A stretch of 64,000 nucleotides of DNA from Paenibacillus sacheonensis (GTDB lineage Bacteria; Bacillota; Bacilli; Paenibacillales; Paenibacillaceae). The stretch is taken from NCBI RefSeq assembly GCF_009909195.1, contig NZ_JAAAMU010000021.1:1-64000 (forward strand), read 5' to 3'. How positions within the stretch are numbered: position 1 is the stretch's first letter; each line of letters opens with the position of its first letter. This document shows, one piece after another, positions 1-7,427 of the stretch. The notes below the pieces were generated by a model. The model was not told the origin of the DNA. It saw only the letters and a program-made list of their open reading frames with translations, and made no database searches. The position numbers and the translations under genes were made by a program.

Positions 1-82
1 CTGCCAGAAAACCAATTTCCCCATTTGATACTTCTTCGAGAATAGCAAGTTTCTCCAAAGCACTATACTTTCCTAGAGACAT
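1..82 (-). CDS. IS3-family transposase orfA, N-terminal fragment at window edge
   Basis: Only the first 27 codons are present. They read MSLGKYSALEKLAILEEV and onward, which matches the N-terminal helix-turn-helix of IS3-family OrfA proteins that bind the element ends. The ATG is preceded by AGGGGAG at a good distance, so the start is firm. In this family a second frame (orfB, the DDE integrase core) normally follows and is fused to orfA by programmed frameshifting; that part lies outside the window. Confidence 0.65.
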   Translation of the reverse strand, partial: MSLGKYSALEKLAILEEVSNGEIGFLA

Positions 83-147
83 AAAAAACTCCCCTAACGA
101 TAACAGGTTTTATTATTTCACCTGTCTACCGTATGGGGAGCATATCA
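1..147 (-). mobile_element. Left end of an IS3-family insertion sequence (cut by window edge)
   Basis: The first 147 bases look like the 5' terminal region of an IS3-type element read on the minus strand: a terminus beginning TGATATG at about position 147, a short untranslated leader containing an inverted repeat (ACAGGT/ACCTGT around 105-125), then the start of a transposase orfA at position 82. The element continues beyond the window, so the other end and any target duplication cannot be seen. The boundary is inferred from the TG start and the leader length usual in this family. Confidence 0.55.
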
Positions 148-434
148 GACTTCCTTGGGCTGCTGCTGTTTCTTTTCGAGCGGTCGGCACATCACGGTAG
201 CAATCGGGTCGCCGCTGGCGAGACAGCTATCTTTTTCGAACGCCGGGCCGGCTGTTTGTTCCCCGGTAGGCTTCGAGCCGCAGATCAGTGCAACCTTTTG
301 CGATTGGGTGCGTCAATGCTTGCATAAGGTAAATCCAGGCAGATGTCGAACTTCGGTAAACGCCTTCTGCCCGCAAAAGCGGATGAGCGGGGACTGCGGT
401 CACACGATCACGCATTCGAGAGGAGCATTCATAG
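148..434. other. Intergenic region between IS end and RCC1-like gene
   Basis: I see no convincing gene here. Short open frames exist on both strands but lack a ribosome binding site and have no recognisable protein pattern. The last 25 bases hold the AGAGGAGC ribosome binding site of the next gene. The left part borders the IS element, so promoter elements of the next gene may have been altered by its insertion. Confidence 0.5.
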
Positions 435-1925
435 ATGATACAACTACGCAAACGTTCGCTCGTCGTAGCCGTGGCAGCCTGTCTCCTGTTGTTCTCGGCG
501 GCGAGCGGAGCAGCCGCGAGTGCGGAGACGAGCAAAGAGGCGAGCGCGCCGGCTGCCAGCGGCACGGCGTTCAAGCAAATCCTGGCCGGCACTTATTATT
601 CCGTCGCCCTGCGCGCCGACGGCACGGTATGGACCTGGGGTCGGAATTTATGGGGCGAGCTCGGCGTGCTGAAGGAGAATGCCGTCACCGCTATCGCGGC
701 GCCTGTCCGTCTGCCGAATTTGTCGGGAATGACCGCGATTTCGACGAACGGTACCGGCATGCAGGTCGGGCTCAAGAAGGACGGCACCGTCTGGGAATGG
801 GGGTCGATCGCGGGCTCGAAGTCATCGCCTCGAGACTCGGAGCTGCCGAAACAAGTGGCAGGGCTTGCGAACGTGAAGGCCGCGGCGGCATTCGGCGCCG
901 GAGGCGGCATCGCGCTGCAAGGGGACGGCAAGCTGTTCGCGTGGACGCATGACGCCGCTGCCGGCGGGCTTCAGCTAAGACAAGTGCCCGGCGCATACGA
1001 TTGGACGGATATGACATCCGGAGGGAATATCGTCACCGCGTTGGATGCGCAGGGCAGCGTCTGGGGAATTCGGGCCAATCAGGATGCGGACGGCGGCACG
1101 TCCGTTCCGACGCCATTTCGCATGACGGGTTTGCCGGCGATGAAGCAAGTATCGGGCGGAGGTTCCCTCCAATATGGCAAGCTGTACGGCGTCGATCGTA
1201 AGGGGAGCGCGTGGAGCTGGGAGTTGAATCCGAAGTCGTTAACCGCCGGTGCCGGAACTGCGCCAGCGACCCTGCCGGTCAAAGCGGTGCAAATGCATCA
1301 AGAGCTGAGGGTGAAAGAAATTCAGGGAGGCTTCTACGGGATCCTGCTGACCGAGAACGGAGAAGTTTGCGCGCTCGACAAAGGCACGACCGGCAAGTCC
1401 GGGACGGTTGGCACGCTCTCCGGTATCGTCTCGATCGCGGCCGGTTACCATCATAATCTAGCGTTGGACGACAAGGGGCGGATATGGGGCTGGGGAGGCG
1501 ACAAATGGTACGAGAGCGGCAGCCTGACGTCGTCCCGGGACGGCATGCTGTATGCGCCGACGCCGATCCAGCCGGCGATCAGCGTCTACGTGAACGGCCG
1601 GCTGCTCGTATCGCCGTTTCCGGCCAGGATCGACAACGGCAGCGTCTCGGTGCCCATGAAGGCGGCGCTGCAGGCGCTGGGCGGCACCTTTGCCAGCAAT
1701 CCGGCGGATAACACGACGAAGTTTGCGTATAAACAAAAGACGGCCGTGCTGCACCCGGACGGCAGCGGGGTCAGGGTGAACGACACGCAGGAGGTCTCGC
1801 TTCCCGCCATTAAGCGCGGATTCTCCGGCGTGACCATGATTCCCGCCTTTCTGCTGAAGCTCCTCGGCGTTCAAGCGACATGGGACGCGAAGCTCGGGGA
1901 ACTGCGGCTGGACGGGAACCCATGA
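435..1925 (+). CDS. Secreted RCC1-repeat beta-propeller with C-terminal stalk (copper amine oxidase N-like) domain
   Basis: The 496-residue protein starts with a signal peptide (basic RKR, hydrophobic core to about residue 25, AASAE cleavage region). Residues ~45-370 carry RCC1/BNR-type repeats, seen as recurrent 'YSVALRADGTVWTWG', 'QVGLKKDGTVWEWG' and 'HNLALDDKGRIWGWG' units that form a seven-bladed propeller in known relatives. Residues ~380-495 match the 'copper amine oxidase N-terminal' stalk domain common on Paenibacillaceae surface proteins (VYVNGRLL, then a VPMKAALQALGG pattern). It is probably an exported adhesion or scaffold protein; no enzyme motif is visible. The start is chosen for the signal peptide and the upstream AGAGGAGC. 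Confidence 0.85.
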   Translation: MIQLRKRSLVVAVAACLLLFSAASGAAASAETSKEASAPAASGTAFKQILAGTYYSVALRADGTVWTWGRNLWGELGVLKENAVTAIAAPVRLPNLSGMTAISTNGTGMQVGLKKDGTVWEWGSIAGSKSSPRDSELPKQVAGLANVKAAAAFGAGGGIALQGDGKLFAWTHDAAAGGLQLRQVPGAYDWTDMTSGGNIVTALDAQGSVWGIRANQDADGGTSVPTPFRMTGLPAMKQVSGGGSLQYGKLYGVDRKGSAWSWELNPKSLTAGAGTAPATLPVKAVQMHQELRVKEIQGGFYGILLTENGEVCALDKGTTGKSGTVGTLSGIVSIAAGYHHNLALDDKGRIWGWGGDKWYESGSLTSSRDGMLYAPTPIQPAISVYVNGRLLVSPFPARIDNGSVSVPMKAALQALGGTFASNPADNTTKFAYKQKTAVLHPDGSGVRVNDTQEVSLPAIKRGFSGVTMIPAFLLKLLGVQATWDAKLGELRLDGNP

Positions 1926-1995
1926 ACGCGATGATGGCAATAAACGCAGCAATGATGGCAAAGAACGCAATGAACGCACTGGGCGGATCTCATAC

Positions 1996-2874
1996 ATGAA
2001 CGGGACGGTTAGCATGCCAAGAGAAGCGTTAAGCAATTATATAGCCAATATGCAGCTGCAGCTGTCGGAAGCGGCGTATTTTCATTGCACGGCGAGCTGG
2101 CACCACATGGACGTATTGTCGGATTTCAATCGGCTCTATTATTTTCTGGGCGAGGGCGGCTATCTCCGTATCGGCCAGGAAGAGCTGTACCCGAAACGCG
2201 GTCAGCTGGTCGTGCTGCCGGCCGGCACGATGCTGTCGGTGCAGACGATGGAGGGCAGGGAGTTCGCCAAGTATTTCTGCCATTTTCAAGCCAAAAGCGG
2301 CGACCAGGAGCTGTTCCAGCTGCTGGATACGCCGAGCTGCGTGGATGCGGCGGATCCGGAGGCGACGGCGCGGACGTTCGGCGAACTGATTCGCCACTAC
2401 CGCGGCGGCGAGCTGACGTCGATGCTGCGCGCGAAGCTGCTGCTCCAAGAGCTGTTGTGCCAGTTCATCGAGCGGGGCGGACAGACGAAGCTGCGGCAGC
2501 CGGTGGGCGGGCATGTCGATAAGGTCAGCCGGGTGCTTGCGTATATCGACCACCATTTGGCGGATGGCGTCACGCTGGAGCAGCTGGCGGAGCTGGCGCA
2601 TTTTCATCCGAACTATTTTATCCGTTTCTTCAAGTCGGCGACGGGCCGTTCGCCCGTGCAGTACATGAACCAGCGGCGGATGGAGAAGGCGAAGTCCTGG
2701 ATGGCCGCGACCGATATATCCGTCTCGGAAGCAGCCGAGCGGGTCGGCAGCTCGCTCTATCAATTCTCCAAAATGTTCAAACAGTACACGGGCGCCAGTC
2801 CCAGCGAATACCGTAAAATGATGCGAATGCAGCAGACGCGGGAGCTGCAGGAGGAGCGGGGGCTGAAGGGTTAG
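1996..2874 (+). CDS. AraC-family transcriptional regulator
   Basis: This 292-residue protein has an N-terminal cupin-like sensing half (residues ~20-160, including 'KRGQLVVLPAGTMLSV') and a C-terminal AraC DNA-binding domain with two helix-turn-helix units at about 180-280 (TLEQLAELAHFHPNYFIRFFK; SVSEAAERVGSSLYQFSKMFKQ). This layout is usual for sugar-responsive activators. The gene converges on the phytanoyl-CoA dioxygenase-like pair downstream, and such regulators often control neighbouring genes, but the target is not shown by the sequence. The spacer before it contains short repeated AACGCA/ATGATGGCAA words. A start at 2014 is possible, as neither ATG has a strong ribosome binding site. 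Confidence 0.88.
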   Translation: MNGTVSMPREALSNYIANMQLQLSEAAYFHCTASWHHMDVLSDFNRLYYFLGEGGYLRIGQEELYPKRGQLVVLPAGTMLSVQTMEGREFAKYFCHFQAKSGDQELFQLLDTPSCVDAADPEATARTFGELIRHYRGGELTSMLRAKLLLQELLCQFIERGGQTKLRQPVGGHVDKVSRVLAYIDHHLADGVTLEQLAELAHFHPNYFIRFFKSATGRSPVQYMNQRRMEKAKSWMAATDISVSEAAERVGSSLYQFSKMFKQYTGASPSEYRKMMRMQQTRELQEERGLKG

Positions 2875-2994
2875 CCGATGGCTGGCATGGGTGGAGAGAA
2901 ATGCGCTGCGCAGCTGCAGTACATAATCTGACGGGAACAACTTCACGGAGTAGAGCGCTAAGCTCGGCTTATTTACTACATAAAAAACAGCACA

Positions 2995-3039
2995 AAAGGG
3001 AGCTGTCCCGGAAGCAATTGCTTCGGGGCAGTTCCCTTT
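2995..3039. terminator. Hairpin between convergent genes
   Basis: A long inverted repeat (AAAGGGAGCTG...CAGTTCCCTTT with an inner GAAGC/GCTTC stem) lies between the convergent AraC-regulator and dioxygenase genes. It is A-rich on the left and T-rich on the right, so it can act as a terminator in both directions. Confidence 0.75.
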
Positions 3040-3065
3040 GTTCTTCACTGCGGGGGGAATGCGCC

Positions 3066-3866
3066 TTAGATCCCCATGCGCGTCAATGCTCCCTCGAACG
3101 AGACGTCGACGTTGTCGTCGCCGGTCACGTAGCGCCACAGCTTGGCGCGCTGCATATGATCGAGCCGGTCCTCGTTGCCCTGCCAGCGCTGGTAGCCCTG
3201 TCCGATAATGCGGCGAACCTCGGGGCTGTCGTAGCCTTCCAGATTAAAGAGGCCGCGCTGCTCCTGCCCCGGACGGAGACGAAGCTTGAAGACGTACCGC
3301 GTGCGGTCCGTGGCGTTCGGCTGCGCGCAGTGCCAGATGCCATGATGGAGAATGGCGAGCGTGCCCGCTTTGCCGGCAAGCTGCCGCTGTCCGATGATGT
3401 TTTTGTAGCGGGCGAGGCTGAACGTGTTGATTTTACGCAAATGCGAGCCGGGAAGGATGAGGGTCGGGCCCATCTCCGGCGGCGCGTCATGGGAGAAATA
3501 GAAGAGCTGGATGTCGAAGGCATGCGGCCGGACGTCGATGATGGAGTCTCCATGCCAGTCCTGGGCCACGGGATAGCGGTCCGGCACGATGTGGAGGAAC
3601 GAATGGTCGTAAACCGGCCGAAGGCCGACGAGGCTTTGGATGATGCCCTGCACCTCCGGCAGCTCGAATACGTCGCGGATCGCCGCCGACGTCTCCCAGA
3701 ACGTATGGCCTTGGCCGTTGGTACGTTGTTCCTCGTGGACTTTCTCGTTCAGATGCCGAGGCACGAACGCGTCGAGCAGCAGGAAACCGTCCGTCACGAA
3801 CCGGGCCATCTGTTCCGCGCTCAGCAGATGCCGGGTATCGGCAGGGGTCATGTTCAAATTACTCAT
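3066..3866 (-). CDS. Phytanoyl-CoA dioxygenase (PhyH) family protein
   Basis: The 266-residue protein fits the non-haem Fe(II)/2-oxoglutarate-dependent PhyH family. The metal-binding H-x-D is visible as H105-G-D107 in 'QDWHGDSIID', and the distal histidine and 2-oxoglutarate-side residues fall in 'HHGIWHCAQPN...R' (H179, R188). Members hydroxylate diverse small molecules, and the substrate cannot be told. The start codon overlaps the stop of the upstream 95-aa gene by four bases (ATGA), so the two are translationally coupled. Confidence 0.88.
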   Translation of the reverse strand: MSNLNMTPADTRHLLSAEQMARFVTDGFLLLDAFVPRHLNEKVHEEQRTNGQGHTFWETSAAIRDVFELPEVQGIIQSLVGLRPVYDHSFLHIVPDRYPVAQDWHGDSIIDVRPHAFDIQLFYFSHDAPPEMGPTLILPGSHLRKINTFSLARYKNIIGQRQLAGKAGTLAILHHGIWHCAQPNATDRTRYVFKLRLRPGQEQRGLFNLEGYDSPEVRRIIGQGYQRWQGNEDRLDHMQRAKLWRYVTGDDNVDVSFEGALTRMGI

Positions 3867-4150
3867 GCGATCGCCACCTTTCTCTCGAGCACGTATTCAT
3901 AAGGCAAATGACCGGTGTCGTGTTCTTGTCCGGCTGGATAGTGGGGCAGCACGGGGACCTGCAGGACGTTCCATCCGTCGCGCATGGCATGCAGCACCGA
4001 AGCGTACGGAGGCACCGAGGCGTCTCCGGTATTCATCTGCAGGGCGTCCGCCGGCGCGGCGCCGTCGTACAGCGACCAGGCAATGACCGGCGACTTGAGA
4101 TCCGGCGTCGTTAGATTCAGGAACAGGATTTGCTGTCTGGTTTCGTTCAA
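3863..4150 (-). CDS. Small conserved-looking protein coupled to PhyH gene
   Basis: A 95-residue soluble protein of unknown function, starting with TTG behind a good AGAGGAGG ribosome binding site nine bases upstream. It has no membrane segment, signal peptide or metal motif. Its four-base overlap with the PhyH dioxygenase gene says it belongs to the same operon, and a role as partner or accessory to that enzyme is a context-only inference. I do not recognise a named domain. Confidence 0.7.
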   Translation of the reverse strand: MNETRQQILFLNLTTPDLKSPVIAWSLYDGAAPADALQMNTGDASVPPYASVLHAMRDGWNVLQVPVLPHYPAGQEHDTGHLPYEYVLERKVAIA

Positions 4151-4249
4151 GCGAAGGAGCCTCCTCTGTTAAGCGGCGTTGGCACCGCGTGCATGCCCTC
4201 ATTTTATCGGGAAGCGCCGTCGCTTGGGATATGCCGAATTAAGAACGAT

Positions 4250-4288
4250 TTGTGTAAAATTAAGGTTATTATCGTAGGGTGTAACCTT
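4250..4288 (+). promoter_or_regulatory. Shared 14-bp motif plus AAGGTTA/TAACCTT inverted repeat
   Basis: TTGTGTAAAATTAA (4250-4263) is identical to a copy at 5795-5808 just before the glutathione peroxidase gene. Here it runs into an inverted repeat AAGGTTA (4262-4268) / TAACCTT (4282-4288). The TG-TG-TAAAAT core resembles an extended -10 element. It may be the promoter/operator of the propeller gene at 4341. Function is inferred. Confidence 0.4.
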
Positions 4289-4340
4289 TTACGCTTCGTT
4301 GTCGTCTACATAGCAACAAACAACGGAGAGGGGTGCCGGC

Positions 4341-5639
4341 ATGCGTTTTTTTCAAAAGGCTGCGATGGTGATTGCACTGACTATGCTGGGAGGTGCGACG
4401 ACGGTATTGGCGGACAGCATGGGCGGGCATACCTCTTATATCGGGAACAATCTGGACAATCCCGTTCACGTGCCGGATGCGCAAGCGGCGTGGTCGCAGG
4501 CGATGGATAAGCCCGCTGCCGACTACATGATGGGCGAGGGGACGGCCGTGACGGACGGGGAGCGGGTCTTCTTCCTGCAGAACGGCAAACTGGCCGCGGT
4601 CCAGGCGAGCACGGGCAAGAAGCTGTGGGCGTACGGAGGGAATCTGAAGGCTCCGCTGCTGGCGGACGGCGGACGGGTGTATGCGATGTCCGATGACGGC
4701 AGGCCGGTGTCGGTGAACGCCAAGACAGGCAGCAAGCTGTGGGCGTCCAAGACGACGGTGAAGGATGCGCGCAAGCTGTATTCGGACGGCGGACGGTTGT
4801 ACGTGCAGAGCGCCGGCGTAACGGCCTTCCGGATCTCGGACGGCAACTACTCGTGGAAGCAGGGAGACTATTACGGCGACCTGGTGTTCAAAGGGAACTA
4901 CATGCTGGCGGCGAGTGTCGTGTCGGGCGCGTACAGCTACGACGTGCTTCATGCCGTCGACTGCCGGACAGGCAAGCAGGCGTGGGAGCTGGCGAACGAA
5001 AGCCTGCCCATCGACATTCGCGGCGGCATCCTCCTCTCTGAGCGGCAAGGGACGATATTCAATCATGTGCTGCTGACGACGCTGGATTCCATCGATCTCG
5101 CAACGGGCAAAATCGTCAAGACGCGCGTGTACAATCCGGAACGCGTGGACGTCGCGAAGATCGACTTCTACGGCCCGGGGCAGGCTTGGGTTCAGGGGGA
5201 CGACGTCTTTATCGCTTACGGGAATACCGTTTATCGTTATTCCCTCTTGGAAGACCCGGCCACGGCCAAGCGCGACAGCTATACGGCGCAGCAAGGCGTC
5301 GATCTGCGCTATGCGGCTGGCCCCTATGACGGACGGGTGTTCTATTCGAACGGAGACGGCGTCTACGGCGTGAAGATGGTAAACAAGTCCCCCGTCTTTT
5401 ACAATGGCGGCATGTCCAACCCCGTGGCCCGCTTCGATCTGATCGGACACGGGATGTACGTCGCCCAAACCGACGGCAGGCTGATCGCGATGGATTTGAT
5501 TACGGCAGAGCCGGTCGTGCGGCTGAATACGGGCGCGCGCGTATTCGGACCGACGTTGAAGATAGGCGCCATGATCGTCGTGCAGGCCCAAGGCAAGCTG
5601 ATCGCGTTCAAGGAGCCGGCGCGGCTGGCGTTGAAATAA
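4341..5639 (+). CDS. Secreted PQQ-binding-like beta-propeller protein
   Basis: The 432-residue product begins with a signal peptide (residues 1-24, ending VLADS). The rest is built of PQQ/WD-like propeller repeats, visible as recurrent 'GKKLWAYGG', 'GSKLWASK', 'GKQAWEL' turns each preceded by 'VNAKTG'-type strands. In Gram-positives such proteins are usually non-enzymatic outer-surface or cell-wall scaffolds, and I see no dehydrogenase active-site motif. The ATG lies behind GGAGAGGGGTG. The final codons lie inside a 17-bp direct repeat that duplicates the stop region. Confidence 0.82.
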   Translation: MRFFQKAAMVIALTMLGGATTVLADSMGGHTSYIGNNLDNPVHVPDAQAAWSQAMDKPAADYMMGEGTAVTDGERVFFLQNGKLAAVQASTGKKLWAYGGNLKAPLLADGGRVYAMSDDGRPVSVNAKTGSKLWASKTTVKDARKLYSDGGRLYVQSAGVTAFRISDGNYSWKQGDYYGDLVFKGNYMLAASVVSGAYSYDVLHAVDCRTGKQAWELANESLPIDIRGGILLSERQGTIFNHVLLTTLDSIDLATGKIVKTRVYNPERVDVAKIDFYGPGQAWVQGDDVFIAYGNTVYRYSLLEDPATAKRDSYTAQQGVDLRYAAGPYDGRVFYSNGDGVYGVKMVNKSPVFYNGGMSNPVARFDLIGHGMYVAQTDGRLIAMDLITAEPVVRLNTGARVFGPTLKIGAMIVVQAQGKLIAFKEPARLALK

Positions 5640-5667
5640 GCGGTACAGGATGAAATAAGCGGTACAG
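5632..5667 (+). repeat. 17-bp tandem direct repeat over a stop codon
   Basis: TGAAATAAGCGGTACAG occurs at 5632-5648 and again at 5651-5667. The first copy contains the TAA stop of the propeller gene and the second carries an extra in-phase-looking TAA. It looks like a recent slippage duplication of the gene end. Confidence 0.8.
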
Positions 5668-5670
5668 AGG

Positions 5671-5698
5671 GTGCGTCGTCCAACCTTGGGCGGCGCAT
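5671..5698 (+). terminator. Weak hairpin after propeller gene
   Basis: GTGCGTCGTCC pairs with GGGCGGCGCAT across a six-base loop, with some G-U pairs, followed by a modestly T-rich stretch. It is a plausible but not strong intrinsic terminator. Confidence 0.45.
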
Positions 5699-5824
5699 TC
5701 GTCATTCTATCCGGATGCTTCCGAGGCCGTGGCCGAATGCCTGGAATAAACGATTGCGCTCTTTTCAAATGGCGGTTAATTGTTTAAAATAATATTGTGT
5801 AAAATTAAAATGAGGTGATTCGTG

Positions 5825-6328
5825 ATGAGTGTTTATGATTTCACTGTCCACACGTCCCGAGGCGAGCAGAAGCCGCTGTCCGATTACCGAGGCAAGGTGC
5901 TGCTGATCGTGAACACCGCGACGAAGTGCGGTCTCGCTCCGCAGTTCAAGGGGCTCGAGCAGCTGCATCAGAAATACAAGGATGAAGGCCTTGCCGTGCT
6001 TGGCTTCCCATGCAATCAATTCCGGGAGCAGGAGCCGGTCAAGGACAGCGAGATGCAGGAAACCTGCCAAATTAATTTCGGCGTCACCTTTCCTTTGCTG
6101 GGCAAAATCGACGTTAACGGGCCGGATGCCGACCCGCTGTACAAGTATTTGAAGAAGGAAGCATCGGGCTTCCTGAGCTCCTCCATCAAGTGGAACTTCA
6201 CCAAGTTTCTCGTGGATGCGGAAGGCCGCGTCGTGAAGCGGTTCTCGCCGACGACCAAGCCGAACAAGATCGAAGGGCAGATCCGGAAACTGCTCGAAGG
6301 CGCGAAGACCGAAACGCCGGTTGGATAA
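5825..6328 (+). CDS. Glutathione peroxidase family thiol peroxidase
   Basis: The 167-residue protein is a cysteine-type GPx with the usual 'VNTATKCGLAPQF' active site (peroxidatic Cys35), 'LGFPCNQF' and 'WNFTKFLVD' motifs. Bacterial Cys-GPx enzymes reduce hydroperoxides in the cytoplasm, normally using thioredoxin. I chose the ATG at 5825 rather than the GTG one codon earlier because GAGGTG lies seven bases upstream of it. The gene stands alone between terminators. The 14-bp TTGTGTAAAATTAA element ends 16 bases before the ATG. Confidence 0.92.
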   Translation: MSVYDFTVHTSRGEQKPLSDYRGKVLLIVNTATKCGLAPQFKGLEQLHQKYKDEGLAVLGFPCNQFREQEPVKDSEMQETCQINFGVTFPLLGKIDVNGPDADPLYKYLKKEASGFLSSSIKWNFTKFLVDAEGRVVKRFSPTTKPNKIEGQIRKLLEGAKTETPVG

Positions 6329-6391
6329 GGCGGGACCAACCGAGCAAGAAGCTAGGCGTCAGCGGATAATCGCATGCAAGCAGCGGATCGA

Positions 6392-6433
6392 GTTACAGGG
6401 AATAACGCCGTTAATCGAGGTTACAGGGAATAA
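6392..6433 (+). repeat. Pair of 14-bp direct repeats
   Basis: GTTACAGGGAATAA occurs at 6392-6405 and 6420-6433, spaced 28 bases start to start, between the peroxidase stop codon and its terminator. Each copy ends in TAA. The role is unknown; the region may be decaying or expanding non-coding sequence. Confidence 0.75.
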
Positions 6434-6443
6434 AGCAAAGCGA

Positions 6444-6491
6444 AGAACCCTGGAGACTGCTTTTTCGAAGCAGTCTCCAGGGTTCTTTTTG
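6444..6491 (+). terminator. Strong intrinsic terminator of glutathione peroxidase gene
   Basis: A 19-bp perfect stem (AGAACCCTGGAGACTGCTT and its complement, five-base loop) is followed by TTTTT. It ends the peroxidase transcript and separates it from the convergent fdhD gene. Confidence 0.92.
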
Positions 6492-6533
6492 GGTTGTTCG
6501 AGGGGGATGGGGCGCTGCGTTCTCGAAACGTCC

Positions 6534-7349
6534 TCACTCATCAAGTTGCCCGCGTGGTTCCTCCTCCACAATTCGCTCCCCGTGCGTGTAGACATTCATC
6601 TCATGTCCCCGAATGAAGCCGACGCAGGTGATGCCGAGATCGTCCGCGAGCTTCAGGGCGAGATCCGTCGGCGCGGACTTGGAGAGGAGGATGCCGACGC
6701 CGATTTTGGCGGCTTTCAGCACGACCTCGGAGGACAGGCGGCCGCTGAAGGCGATGATTTTGTCCGTCACGGCCAGGCGCTGGCCGAGGGCAAAGCCGAA
6801 CAGCTTGTCGAGCGCGTTGTGCCGGCCGATGTCCGTACGCACGGCGATCAGCTCCGTCGCGGTGCAGAGCGCGGCGTTGTGCACGCCGCCCGTCAGCCGG
6901 AAGTCGCCGGAGCTGCGCTGCAGTAGACGCATGAGCGCCATGCACTGCGACGGCGTCACCGTCATGCGGCTCATCGACGTCCGGGCCGTGCGGGCATCGC
7001 TGCGAAAATAAAACTGCCGGCTCTTCCCGCAGCACGAGCCGATGAACCGCTTCGCGTAATCGTCCTTCCCGGTCGACTGCGGCCGATGCAGCTCCGCGTA
7101 GATGTAGCCGCGCTCCTCGTCGATCCGCAGCTCCTTCAAGTCGCGGGCTTCCCGGATGACGCCCTCCGAAGCCAGGAAACCGACCGCCAGCTCCGTCAGA
7201 TCCGTCGGCGAGCAGACGATGGTCGCGAATTCCTCGCCGTCGAGCTCCACGGTCAGCGGATATTCGGACGCGATGTCGTCCTCGCGCAGGGAAGCGGCGC
7301 CGTCCGTATATTTACGAATCGGCCAGGTTGTCGTCACGTGGGGCAGCAT
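6534..7349 (-). CDS. fdhD: Formate dehydrogenase accessory sulfurtransferase FdhD
   Basis: FdhD passes sulfur from a cysteine desulfurase to the molybdenum cofactor and is needed to activate formate dehydrogenases. The 271-residue product shows the family pattern: 'YPLTVELDGEEFATIVCSPTDLTELAVGFLASEGV' near the N terminus, the cysteine loop 'GSCCGKS', 'LTGGVHNAALC', 'DIGRHNALDKLFG' and the C-terminal 'SAPTDLALKLADDLGITCVGFIRG'. I place the start at 7349 because AAGGAGGAG sits six bases upstream; upstream in-frame starts lack a site. It lies 78 bases after the formate dehydrogenase-like gene and is almost certainly co-transcribed. Confidence 0.95.
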   Translation of the reverse strand: MLPHVTTTWPIRKYTDGAASLREDDIASEYPLTVELDGEEFATIVCSPTDLTELAVGFLASEGVIREARDLKELRIDEERGYIYAELHRPQSTGKDDYAKRFIGSCCGKSRQFYFRSDARTARTSMSRMTVTPSQCMALMRLLQRSSGDFRLTGGVHNAALCTATELIAVRTDIGRHNALDKLFGFALGQRLAVTDKIIAFSGRLSSEVVLKAAKIGVGILLSKSAPTDLALKLADDLGITCVGFIRGHEMNVYTHGERIVEEEPRGQLDE

Positions 7350-7427
7350 GCTGATCTCCTCCTTGATGAACGTCTTCGTTTCGCTCTGGCGCATACCGGA
7401 AGGCTGCTCTTCCAGTCTGCCTCTCAC

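Noticed and set aside
4269..5768. A 499-codon minus-strand open frame opposite the propeller gene
   Set aside because: Its composition is typical of antisense shadow translation; the plus strand has signal peptide, repeats and a good start.
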